Part shown: positions 1 through 6,416 of the stretch, piece by piece
Position numbering within the stretch: position 1 is the first letter of the stretch
Layout of the letters: each line of letters begins with the position of its first letter
NCBI GenBank assembly: GCA_016292745.1
Contig: JAEDFO010000084.1
Span: 1-6,479, forward strand
Direction of reading: 5' to 3'
DNA from: Muribaculaceae bacterium
Lineage (GTDB): Bacteria; Bacteroidota; Bacteroidia; Bacteroidales; Muribaculaceae
Length of the DNA stretch: 6,479 nt
The notes under the pieces: generated by a model
Told to the model about the DNA's origin: nothing
What the model saw: the letters and a program-made list of their open reading frames with translations, nothing else
The model's database searches: none
Program-made: the position numbers and the translations under genes

Positions 1-124
1 AAGGCGAAAAGATGATACTAGTGGTATTCGTGGCGATGTCGGAAACCTAACGGCACATACGGTCAACACCATCGTCTCCCCCTCTACAGAATCGTAGGCT
101 TTAAGGCACTCAGTTATCTTGGAA
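1..124. other. Left-edge region with no assignable gene
   Basis: No convincing gene is visible here. On the plus strand, one frame is open from the window edge to a TAG at 95-97 and could be the last 31 codons of a gene that began outside the window; its peptide (ending TIVSPSTES) matches no family I know. On the minus strand, an ATG at 70-72 follows a purine-rich GAGGGGGAG and stays open for 24 codons to the left edge, so a leftward gene start is also possible. The two readings exclude each other as main coding frames, and neither has enough length to decide between them. Confidence 0.3.
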
Positions 125-164
125 TAAAAAAAGCCTGCAGGAGCGGTTGGCTCGCTTGCAGGCT
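125..164 (-). terminator. Rho-independent terminator of the coiled-coil protein gene
   Basis: Arms 132-139 (AGCCTGCA) and 157-164 (TGCAGGCT) are perfectly complementary over 8 bp. An inner 4-bp stem pairs GAGC (141-144) with GCTC (150-153) around a 5-base loop. Read on the minus strand, the hairpin runs straight into a run of seven T (the A run at 126-132 on the plus strand). It starts 20 bases after the stop codon of the leftward coiled-coil gene, where a terminator is expected. There is no T run on the plus-strand side, so it should act in one direction. Confidence 0.9.
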
Positions 165-183
165 GATGATTATAACGTACGAA

Positions 184-1092
184 TTACTTTCCGAGGGTGA
201 ATGTGCGCGATGCAATGCGGAAATTGTCGGCGAAGAGTTCCACACGGTAGTCGCCGGCAGTAAGGGTGGTGTTGATGTTCCAATAGATTTTTATGCCGGC
301 AATTTCCTCGCCGGTGTATTCTATTGTCTTGAGCTCGGTGTAAGGGAGCTTTGAGCCTTCGAACTCAAACGAGCCGTTTCCGCCCAGCAGCGAGCCTTCA
401 GGGTTGGTGATGCGCATATATATGGTCTTCTCGCCCACCGGAGTTGAGTTGTTCTGCGGCAAGGTGAATTGCACCAGCAGTTGCTTGGCCTTCTTGAGTT
501 TCTTCTCCACCTTTCCGGAACTCTTTATCGAGGTGAGCGACAGGCCAGTGACGTTAAGCTTCTCGGCAAGTGTCATACGCTCGGAGAGTTCTTCGTTGGC
601 TTTCGACACTTCGCTCACTTTCGAGCTGAGGCGCTTGTTCTGGTCCTTTATTTCCTTGTTCTCGGCGCGCAACCCGGCATTTTCCTTGTTGAGAGTGTCG
701 ATTTGCTCCACATAGTGGCGGAGAATGTTCTTGAGGGTGGCAATCTCGTTTTTGAGTTCCTTTATACGCTTCTCGCTGGTAATCTTCTGGGTCTTGAGTT
801 CGGTGAGGAGTTTCTCCACCTTATCCTTTGCCTCGCCATACTTGATAATGAGCGAATCGTTTGACAGAAACTTGGTCTGGGTTTCATAATTCTGGAATTC
901 GGTGCTCAGTTGGTCGTACTCACCGGCAAGGCTAAGTTGCTCATTGGCAAGCTGTAGCATCTCGTTCTGCTTTTTCACCTGGGCCATTTCAGTCTGAGTG
1001 TAGATACTGAACACCACCAAAGCCAGCACCAATGCTGCAACTACGGCAGCACCGATGTATATGTATTTTCTGTTTTCTGCTGTAATCTTCAT
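184..1092 (-). CDS. Membrane-anchored coiled-coil protein with C-terminal beta domain
   Basis: Predicted 302-residue protein of unknown function. After a short N-terminal stretch (MKITAENRK) there is one hydrophobic helix at about residues 11-31. No signal peptidase site or lipobox is seen, so it is probably a type II anchor with the bulk in the periplasm. Residues about 35-180 are rich in Glu, Lys, Gln and Leu with heptad-like spacing and form a long coiled coil. Residues about 200-302 look like a compact beta domain, with alternating hydrophobic strands such as KTIYMRITNPEGSLLG and DYRVELFADN. This architecture recurs in conserved hypothetical proteins of Bacteroidales, sometimes mislabelled as SMC or chromosome-segregation proteins; no ATPase motifs are present. 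The frame is open upstream to a TTG at 1119, but the ATG at 1092 is preferred: it is an ordinary start, and the TTG lies inside the likely promoter. The gene appears monocistronic, with its own promoter and terminator. A scaffold or spacer role in the envelope is inference only. Confidence 0.85.
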   Translation of the reverse strand: MKITAENRKYIYIGAAVVAALVLALVVFSIYTQTEMAQVKKQNEMLQLANEQLSLAGEYDQLSTEFQNYETQTKFLSNDSLIIKYGEAKDKVEKLLTELKTQKITSEKRIKELKNEIATLKNILRHYVEQIDTLNKENAGLRAENKEIKDQNKRLSSKVSEVSKANEELSERMTLAEKLNVTGLSLTSIKSSGKVEKKLKKAKQLLVQFTLPQNNSTPVGEKTIYMRITNPEGSLLGGNGSFEFEGSKLPYTELKTIEYTGEEIAGIKIYWNINTTLTAGDYRVELFADNFRIASRTFTLGK

Positions 1093-1116
1093 TGTTTCAG
1101 TTATGATTTCGAGCTG

Positions 1117-1147
1117 CAAAGTAAGCGAAAAATATTGAGATTATCAA
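1117..1147 (-). promoter_or_regulatory. Probable Bacteroidetes-type promoter of the coiled-coil gene
   Basis: On the minus strand, TTACTTTG (1124-1117) resembles the Bacteroidetes -7 consensus TAnnTTTG with one mismatch. A TTG (1147-1145) lies exactly 20 bases upstream, which fits the -33 element and the usual spacing. Transcription would start near 1110, giving a leader of roughly 20 bases before the ATG at 1092. The motif match is imperfect, so this rests on motif plus spacing plus position. Confidence 0.5.
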
Positions 1148-1174
1148 TACTATTGCTTACTTCCACAGTTTGAA

Positions 1175-1196
1175 GCCTTTCCCGAGCAAGAAAGGC
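1175..1196. repeat. Short perfect inverted repeat (7-bp stem)
   Basis: GCCTTTC (1175-1181) and GAAAGGC (1190-1196) are perfect reverse complements separated by 8 bases. No T run follows on either strand, so it is a poor terminator. It lies just after the end (1199) of the short leftward frame and upstream of the coiled-coil promoter, so a minor transcript-end or regulatory role is possible. Chance is also possible at this length. Confidence 0.35.
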
Positions 1197-1428
1197 ATTT
1201 ACCACATAAAACACCAACGACACTGCAACGAGCCTGTTGACATTGAACGATGAAATCCAGCAAAGCCCATAAGCACAATGCTAAAGGCATAGAGCGATGC
1301 AATGAACCACAGCACCTCGTTTTCACCATTCTGGAATATAAGGCCTTTAAGTTCTTCGGTGAACCTGTGTATCAATAGCACATATTTATTTTAAATTTCA
1401 TCAATATTGATTGCCACACCTCAAAGTT

Positions 1429-2055
1429 TTATACGTCGGCTTCGAGCAATTGGGCCAGAGGGGCGGTCCAATCGGCGTTGGTATCCACGTGGAGGCCTCT
1501 GATGCCCACCGCTTCGGCAGCACCGATGTTCTTGGCGCTGTCGTCGATGAATATGCATTCATCCGGGCGCATTCCGTCGGCCTGCAGTGCGTAGCTGAAG
1601 AAATCGCTGTTAGGCTTGTAGCGCTTCATCTCGTAGCTGCAGAAGAGCGAGTCGAAATAGTCGGAAATCGGCTTTCCGGCAGGGCTGAAGCGGCTGCTGC
1701 GGGTATATTCCATTATGAACGGATTGGTGTTGGTGAGCAGGCACAAGTGGTAGTGCCGACGCAACTCAGCAAGGCGGTCGAGGCGCGACTGCTCCACCCC
1801 TCTTATAAATCCGAGCCAGCAATGCATGGCCTCGTCGTGCGATACGCTCTCGCGGCCTACCGCCCGGGCCATTTGGCGGCAAAACTCGTCGGCATCGATG
1901 CGTCCGGTCTCAACATCGAGGAAAAAGCCCTTCTGACCGTATTCGCCCATATAAATGTCGGGGTCGATACCGGCCTGGCGGAATCGGCGGAAGGCCTCGG
2001 CTGTGTCCTGCTGGAATATCACACCGCCCATATCAAACAAAATATTCTTTATCAT
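1429..2055 (-). CDS. HAD-superfamily hydrolase, YihX-like (class IA variant)
   Basis: Predicted 208-residue HAD phosphatase-fold protein, probably cytosolic and acting on a small phosphorylated metabolite. All four HAD motifs are visible. Motif I is LFDMGGVIF, with D8 as the predicted nucleophile. Motif II is LLTNTN (T108). Motif III is the lysine of YKPNSDFF (K147). Motif IV is IFIDDS (D171, D172), for Mg2+. A helical cap fits between motifs I and II, as in class IA members such as beta-phosphoglucomutase and E. coli YihX. Motif I has Gly (G10) where most phosphatases have the second, acid/base Asp. YihX, a glucose-1-phosphate phosphatase, has a similar DLGNV, and its NTN after motif II is also similar, so this variant is normal for the subfamily. 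The frame extends four codons further to a GTG at 2067, but the ATG at 2055 puts motif I at the usual distance from the N terminus. The transporter gene ends 85 bases upstream, so the two may share a transcript. The substrate cannot be told from sequence. Confidence 0.88.
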   Translation of the reverse strand: MIKNILFDMGGVIFQQDTAEAFRRFRQAGIDPDIYMGEYGQKGFFLDVETGRIDADEFCRQMARAVGRESVSHDEAMHCWLGFIRGVEQSRLDRLAELRRHYHLCLLTNTNPFIMEYTRSSRFSPAGKPISDYFDSLFCSYEMKRYKPNSDFFSYALQADGMRPDECIFIDDSAKNIGAAEAVGIRGLHVDTNADWTAPLAQLLEADV

Positions 2056-2140
2056 AGCATTTACCACTATTTCTCAATACTAATAACGGATATATTCAAT
2101 AAATTATTTTGGGCCTAAAATGCATATTTTCGGACGGCGG

Positions 2141-3022
2141 TTATTGGCTGCCGAGAATCAGCAACACAAGGCCGAGTATGAGCACCGACAAGTCGATGAG
2201 CTTGAGCCGGATGTTCTTCTCGCGCAGCACTGCCACACCATAGAGAAACGACACCAGCACGCTGCCGCGGCGTATCATAGATATTACCGAAATCATGGCG
2301 TCGTCGCACGATAGCGAATAGAAGTATGCTACATCGGCGCAGGTGAGGAATATCGATATCAGGGGGATGGTCCAGCGGAAGCGGAACGGAGTGGCATCGT
2401 GTCCGGGAGTCAGCCGCTTGATTATCAACACCGTTACTCCCATAATGATGCACTGGTAGGCCGTATACCACGCCTGTACTTGCAGCGGCTGGTAAAGGCG
2501 TAGCAAATATTTGTCGTAGAGGCCGCTGATGGCTCCCATGAGCATCGACATTATTGCCAACCACAGCCACCGGTTATGGCGTGCGCTGATTCCCTCTTTC
2601 TTGCCCAGACGGCTCACAAGATACAGCGAGGTGAGGCCAAGAATCACACCACCCCACTGCATCAGATTGAGGCGCTCGCCGAATATCAGCAACGCACCTA
2701 TGAGCACCATCACCGGGCGGGTGGCATTGATGGGGCCAGCTATGGTGAGCGGCAGGTGCTTGATACTGAAATAGCCAAGAATCCACGACGACAACACTAT
2801 GAACGACTTGAGTAATATGAGCAGATGGGCGTGCAGGGTGCCGTCGAAGATGGTGTTGCCCCGCACGAGGTCGACAATAGCCGTTGGGCACATCAGCAGG
2901 GCGCAGAACAGGGTGTTGAGGAAAAGAACGGTGAGCACATTGTTGCCCACAAGCGATTCTTTTTTCGATATGTCGTACAGTCCGAGAAGTACTGAACTGA
3001 CTACTGCAAGCAAAATCCACAT
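2141..3022 (-). CDS. EamA/DMT-superfamily transporter, ten membrane helices
   Basis: Predicted 293-residue inner-membrane protein of the drug/metabolite transporter superfamily. About ten hydrophobic segments form two five-helix EamA halves, roughly residues 1-138 and 150-293, joined by a polar loop (SRLGKKEGISARHNR). The duplication is visible: GLYDISKK (14-21) recurs as GLYDKYLL (167-174), and the conserved stretch after the third helix (NATRPVMVLIGALLIFGER) matches its second-half counterpart (SMIRRGSVLVSFLYGVAVLREK), both followed by a last hydrophobic helix. Length is typical for the family. DMT proteins export or import varied small molecules such as amino acids, nucleotide sugars or drugs, and the substrate here cannot be inferred. 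The ATG at 3022 is chosen because it begins the first helix directly; no Shine-Dalgarno is evident. It starts 14 bases after the stop of the ABC ATPase gene and is almost certainly co-transcribed with it. Confidence 0.9.
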   Translation of the reverse strand: MWILLAVVSSVLLGLYDISKKESLVGNNVLTVLFLNTLFCALLMCPTAIVDLVRGNTIFDGTLHAHLLILLKSFIVLSSWILGYFSIKHLPLTIAGPINATRPVMVLIGALLIFGERLNLMQWGGVILGLTSLYLVSRLGKKEGISARHNRWLWLAIMSMLMGAISGLYDKYLLRLYQPLQVQAWYTAYQCIIMGVTVLIIKRLTPGHDATPFRFRWTIPLISIFLTCADVAYFYSLSCDDAMISVISMIRRGSVLVSFLYGVAVLREKNIRLKLIDLSVLILGLVLLILGSQ

Positions 3023-3036
3023 AGCAATATTCTATC

Positions 3037-4464
3037 TTATAGGTTTCGAGAAAGTTCCTTGACATGGCCCACACAACGGGGAATCTCGTTGCGATAATGG
3101 GTCACATAGATTAGCGCCACCGAGGGGTCGGCCATACGACGCTCTATCACCTCGGCCACGATGCGTTTGCGCTCGGCGTCGAGGCCATGCAGCGGCTCGT
3201 CGAGGATAATCAGCGAAGCATTCTTCATGAATGTGCGCGCCAGCAGAGCCAGCCGCTGTTCGCCGCTCGAGAGCGTCGGGAACCGACGATTGGCCAGATG
3301 GGCAATGCCGAGGGTGGCAAGCCACCTGATGGCCAGTTCATTGGCTTCGGCTGCCGGGGTGCGGTAGCAACCCACATAGTCGCTCAACCCCGAAGCCACC
3401 ACCCGAAGCACACTCTCGTCGTTGTTGAAGTATAGGTGCATCTCCGGCGATATGTAGGCAATTCGGCGCTTGATGTCCCAGATGCTTTCGCCGGTGCCAC
3501 GACGAAGGCCAAACAGGGTGATATTGTTGCGGTAGCCTTGCGGATTATCGGCATATATCAAGCTCAGGAGCGTACTTTTGCCCGAGCCGTTGCGGCCAAG
3601 CAGCGCCCAACGCTCGCCAGGCGCTATCTGCCAGTCGACATGCTCAAGGATTGTTCGGCCGGAGTAAGCCACGCGGCAGTCGTTAAGTTCCACCACGTTG
3701 CCTTCAGATGGCTCAACCATAGGATATTCAGGCATCTGCGCAATGTCGGCATCGCTGGCGAAAAGCGTATCGAATGCAGAACTCATCGATTCAACCCGGC
3801 CACTCACTTCGACCGACGGCATAATGCACAGGTCCTTCACTGGCACCACCACATCGGTGAAGCAAGGCATATCGTGAGGGTTGCACAGCAATAGCATGAC
3901 GGCCGTACCTCCGGCAGCTATCTGCGATATGAGCGAGTTGAGCAAGCCACGCGATTGTTCGTCGAGACCGATGTAAGGATTGTCGAGAATAAGCAAGTCG
4001 GGGTCTTCGTCGAGCATTCCGGCAATGAGGAATTTACGGAGTTCACCGCTTGAGAGATAGTTGATTCGCTTGTCGGCAATGTCGCTGAGTTCGAGTGCGC
4101 TGCAAAGGCATTGCCAGCGCTGATGATTCCAGCGGCGCGCCACCACTTCGGCCACAGTAGGCACATCATCGTTGGCGGTGGCCTCGAATCGCTGCTGATA
4201 ATATCCACCTGCGCTGCCGGTGAGCGAATGAATGTCGGAAAACTCGATGCGCCGCACCACAGTGGCACTGCGGTCGCCCTCAATTCGGTTCATGGCTATG
4301 TTCCACCCCCGCTCGAGAATCATTGCCAAAGTGGATTTACCCGAGCCGTTCGGACCCAGCGCAACATATACTTTTCCTCGCTTGATTACCAATCCGGCAG
4401 GATTGGCCAATGTGACTCCTATGTATTGGAGCGTAGGGCTCACAGCCGATAACAGAATGCTCAT
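3037..4464 (-). CDS. ModF-like protein with two ABC ATPase domains
   Basis: Predicted 475-residue cytosolic protein made of two tandem ABC ATPase domains with no membrane segments. Domain 1 has Walker A GPNGSGKST (37-45), signature LSSGE (137-141) and Walker B LLILD (157-161). Domain 2 has Walker A GRNGSGKST (290-298), signature LSSGE (398-402), Walker B LIILDE (418-423) and switch His (H456 in YVTHYRNE). Length and order match the ModF/PhrA-type family of E. coli, whose role is poorly defined; an older name links it to molybdenum transport and photorepair. No mod transport gene is nearby, so a molybdate role is not supported. The long ABC-F interdomain linker is not apparent, so ribosome action is less likely. 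Domain 1 has lost the catalytic Glu (N162) and the switch His (C194 by alignment to domain 2), so only the site using domain 2's Walker motifs is likely to hydrolyse ATP. The start is ATG 4464, preceded by AAGGG on the minus strand. The gene heads the leftward group with its own -7 element. Confidence 0.88.
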   Translation of the reverse strand: MSILLSAVSPTLQYIGVTLANPAGLVIKRGKVYVALGPNGSGKSTLAMILERGWNIAMNRIEGDRSATVVRRIEFSDIHSLTGSAGGYYQQRFEATANDDVPTVAEVVARRWNHQRWQCLCSALELSDIADKRINYLSSGELRKFLIAGMLDEDPDLLILDNPYIGLDEQSRGLLNSLISQIAAGGTAVMLLLCNPHDMPCFTDVVVPVKDLCIMPSVEVSGRVESMSSAFDTLFASDADIAQMPEYPMVEPSEGNVVELNDCRVAYSGRTILEHVDWQIAPGERWALLGRNGSGKSTLLSLIYADNPQGYRNNITLFGLRRGTGESIWDIKRRIAYISPEMHLYFNNDESVLRVVASGLSDYVGCYRTPAAEANELAIRWLATLGIAHLANRRFPTLSSGEQRLALLARTFMKNASLIILDEPLHGLDAERKRIVAEVIERRMADPSVALIYVTHYRNEIPRCVGHVKELSRNL

Positions 4465-4484
4465 TTCCCTTCGTTAATTTGGCG

Positions 4485-4492
4485 CAAAAGTA
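4485..4492 (-). promoter_or_regulatory. -7 element for the ModF-like ABC gene group
   Basis: The minus strand reads TACTTTTG at 4492-4485, an exact match to the Bacteroidetes -7 consensus TAnnTTTG. Transcription would start near 4479, leaving about 15 bases before the ATG at 4464, with AAGGG as a plausible ribosome binding site in between. No clear TTG at the -33 spacing is seen, so the upstream half of the promoter is weak. It probably drives the ABC ATPase and the transporter behind it. Confidence 0.55.
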
Positions 4493-4546
4493 GTGATTTT
4501 TGTAATTATTTTTCCATATGTGTGGCAAAATTGCCGTTTTCAATGC

Positions 4547-4554
4547 TAATTTTG
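4547..4554 (+). promoter_or_regulatory. -7 element for the DUF2156-miaA pair
   Basis: TAATTTTG exactly matches TAnnTTTG. The expected transcription start is near 4560, only about six bases before the ATG at 4566, so the message would be nearly leaderless. A convincing -33 TTTG is not seen; TGTGG around 4521 is the nearest candidate at suitable distance. The element lies back to back with the one for the leftward ABC gene, about 55 bases away. Confidence 0.55.
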
Positions 4555-4565
4555 CAGCATAATTT

Positions 4566-5519
4566 ATGAGTTGTACAGATAATAACCCCACCAACAGTTC
4601 AGCCGCGGCAGCCACTGCGGCCGACGGTGAGTTGCATTTCAGCGATTTCACCCTCGAGTCCATACCTTTGGTTGCTCCCTACCTGCCACTGTTCCGCAGC
4701 AACACCTGCGACATGACACTTGGCGGCATATACATGTGGATTGACTATTTCAGGTATCGATACTGCATACACAACGACACATTATTTATAATAGGTCGTG
4801 AAGAGGACCATCGGCTGAAACCGGCATTCTCGGTGCCGCTGGGCAAGATGACAATTGCCGACAGCCTGCCGCTGATGCACCGCTATGCCCTCAGCCACGG
4901 ATTTGCCCTTACCTTCTCGGCTGTGCCCGAGGCATACCTCGACGAGTTCAGGGCACTCAATCCGAAAACGATAACCGAAATAGAGGGATGGAGCGACTAT
5001 GTGTACTGTGCCGAGGCCTTTGCCACATTTGCCGGCAAGAAGATGAACAAGAAGCGCAACCAGCTGCACAAGTTCGAGGCACAGCACCCCGAGGCTACAA
5101 CCGAGCCTATAACCGATGCCAACCGTGGCGAAGTGATGGATTTCTACCGTCAACTCGCCTCCACAGTGAAGGACGAGCCGCTTGCCCGATACGAATACCG
5201 GCAAGTGGGCCGCATGCTCGACAATCTGGAGCATTTCCCGTTTATTTCGCTGGTGCTGAAGGCCGACGGCCGAGTTGTAGGGTTCTCCATAGCCGAGATT
5301 GTGAACGATACGCTTCATGCCCACATCGAGAAGGTTGACCACTCATATGCCGGCGCCACCGAATACCTCAACCGGGCGCTCATGAACCATGCGCTCGCCA
5401 TCGAGCCGCGACTTCGATTCGAAAACCGGCAGGACGATGCCGGCGACGCCGGGCTGCGCCAATCGAAAATGTCGTACAACCCCATTGCCTTGCTGGCTAA
5501 ATACGATGTGGAATTCTAA
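4566..5519 (+). CDS. DUF2156 protein (MprF C-terminal-like, GNAT fold)
   Basis: Predicted 317-residue soluble protein of the DUF2156 family, related to the C-terminal synthase domain of MprF, which transfers lysine or alanine from charged tRNA to phosphatidylglycerol. Family signatures seen: TLGGIYMW (51-58), a GKKMNKKRNQLHKF block (157-170) with many basic residues, GRVVGFSIAE (235-244) in the second acyltransferase-like repeat, and the highly conserved FENRQDDAGDAGLRQSKMSY (285-304). It lacks MprF's transmembrane flippase half, so it is a stand-alone domain whose acceptor is unknown; lipid aminoacylation is inference. Residues 1-22 are a low-complexity Ser/Ala/Thr-rich extension, and homologous sequence appears to begin around ELHFSDFTLES (22-32). 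ATG 4566 is the first start after the predicted promoter; a TTG at 4632 would remove the extension and is a real alternative. The gene is followed after 9 bases by miaA, suggesting co-transcription. Confidence 0.88.
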   Translation: MSCTDNNPTNSSAAAATAADGELHFSDFTLESIPLVAPYLPLFRSNTCDMTLGGIYMWIDYFRYRYCIHNDTLFIIGREEDHRLKPAFSVPLGKMTIADSLPLMHRYALSHGFALTFSAVPEAYLDEFRALNPKTITEIEGWSDYVYCAEAFATFAGKKMNKKRNQLHKFEAQHPEATTEPITDANRGEVMDFYRQLASTVKDEPLARYEYRQVGRMLDNLEHFPFISLVLKADGRVVGFSIAEIVNDTLHAHIEKVDHSYAGATEYLNRALMNHALAIEPRLRFENRQDDAGDAGLRQSKMSYNPIALLAKYDVEF

Positions 5520-5528
5520 CGCAAGAAT

Positions 5529-6416
5529 ATGAAACGGCTGATAGTGATAACCGGGCCTACGGGCATAGGAAAGACCAATGTGGCAATCGAGATTGCCGAG
5601 CGGCTCGGCACCGAGATTGTGTCGGCCGATTCGCGTCAGATTTATCGCGACATTCCCATCGGCACGGCGGCCCCTGATGCAGGCCAGTTGGCTCGAGTGC
5701 GCCATCACTTTGTGGGCACACTTGGCCTCGACGAGTATTTCAGTGCAGCACAATACGAGGCCGAGGCACTCGAGGTGATTGCCCGCCTGCATTCCTGTCA
5801 CGACGATGTGGTGATGTGCGGCGGCTCGATGATGTATGTCGATGCCGTGTGCCGCGGCATCGACGACATTCCCACCATATCGTCCGAAATCCGCAACCAT
5901 CTCATGGAACGCTACGAGCGCGACGGCATCGAATCGCTCCGCATCAGCCTGCTCGGATACGACCCAGAATACTATCGCATGGTCGATCTCAACAACCATC
6001 GGCGCATTATCCACGCGCTCGAAATATGTCTGCAGGCCGGTGTGCCCTACTCATCGCTGCGCACTGGTGAAGCCAAGAAAAGGCCGTTCGAAATTGTAAA
6101 GATTGCGCTCAACATGCCGCGCGAGCAACTTTTCGACCGCATTAACCGCCGCGTGGACGCCATGATGCTCGAGGGTCTGGAACAGGAAGCTCGAAAAGTG
6201 TATCCACTACGACATCTCAACTCGCTTAATACCGTGGGATTCAAGGAGATGTTTGCATATTTCGACGGAACGCTCAGCCGCGACACCGCCATAGAACGGA
6301 TAAAGAAAAACACACGGGTATATGCCAAGAAACAGCTCACCTGGTTTGCCAAGGATTCACAGATAATATGGTGCGAGCCCTCGGCCGACGCCGTGGCATC
6401 GATTATCCGTTTTTAA
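5529..6416 (+). CDS. miaA: tRNA dimethylallyltransferase MiaA
   Basis: Predicted 295-residue enzyme that transfers the dimethylallyl group from dimethylallyl diphosphate to N6 of adenosine 37 in tRNAs reading codons that start with U. It makes i6A, the usual substrate of the methylthiotransferase MiaB, and acts in the cytosol. Motifs in order: P-loop GPTGIGKT (9-16); SADSRQIYRDIPIGTAAP (32-49), with D34 as the likely general base; GGSMMYVDAVCRGIDDIP (98-115); LNNHRRIIHALE (154-165); INRRVDAMMLEGLEQEA (205-221); NTVGFKE (234-240), which stands where many MiaA have QTIGYKE; and TRVYAKKQLTWF (262-273). Length and start are normal and the gene is complete. The GGSMMY segment differs from the common GGTGLY form. 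Bacteroidales often carry two miaA paralogues, and this may be the divergent one. It is the second gene behind the DUF2156 gene, 9 bases downstream; no strong Shine-Dalgarno is seen. Confidence 0.96.
   Translation: MKRLIVITGPTGIGKTNVAIEIAERLGTEIVSADSRQIYRDIPIGTAAPDAGQLARVRHHFVGTLGLDEYFSAAQYEAEALEVIARLHSCHDDVVMCGGSMMYVDAVCRGIDDIPTISSEIRNHLMERYERDGIESLRISLLGYDPEYYRMVDLNNHRRIIHALEICLQAGVPYSSLRTGEAKKRPFEIVKIALNMPREQLFDRINRRVDAMMLEGLEQEARKVYPLRHLNSLNTVGFKEMFAYFDGTLSRDTAIERIKKNTRVYAKKQLTWFAKDSQIIWCEPSADAVASIIRF

Larger units (their letters stand above)
1101..1381 (-). pseudogene. Doubtful small two-helix membrane protein ORF, possibly frameshifted
   Basis: A 60-codon frame opens with GTG at 1381 and ends at 1199. 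Its first 43 residues look protein-like, with a hydrophobic helix (LWFIASLYAFSIVLMGFAGF), but the tail (SLQCRWCFMW) does not. The neighbouring frame, open from about 1281, encodes a second plausible hydrophobic helix (LVAVSLVFYVVNAFLAR) followed by a charged stretch, and stops at 1101. Joining them by a one-base shift between about 1282 and 1244 gives a protein of roughly 90 residues with two membrane helices. This could be a frameshifted gene, a sequencing error or chance. Against it, there is no clear RBS or ATG, and the reading runs through the likely promoter and start codon region of the coiled-coil gene. I recognise no family. If none of it is coding, 1120-1428 is a 300-base intergenic stretch holding only that promoter and a small hairpin. 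Confidence 0.25.

Noticed and set aside
1400..1411. Perfect 12-base palindrome ATCAATATTGAT downstream of the HAD gene
   Set aside because: It is AT-only apart from one C and one G, has no T run or partner site and could arise by chance in AT-rich intergenic DNA.
2075..2082. Possible minus-strand -7 element TAGTATTG before the HAD gene
   Set aside because: It has one mismatch to TAnnTTTG and no TTG at proper spacing, so I could not support a separate promoter.
1411..2118. Long plus-strand open frame of 235 codons
   Set aside because: It lies antisense to the HAD gene, whose four motifs are intact; its translation is Ala/Val-rich with no recognisable domain and looks like a shadow of a GC-biased gene.
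2117..2130. Hairpin-like AAAATGCATATTTT between the transporter and HAD genes
   Set aside because: The possible stem is only five A-T pairs, too weak for a terminator; no better terminator was found in this gap.
4782..5342. Minus-strand open frame of 186 codons
   Set aside because: It is wholly antisense to the DUF2156 gene and shows no family features.
5343..6014. Minus-strand open frame of 223 codons, His- and Ala-rich
   Set aside because: It is antisense to the end of the DUF2156 gene and most of miaA, both confidently identified; its composition is typical of a shadow frame.
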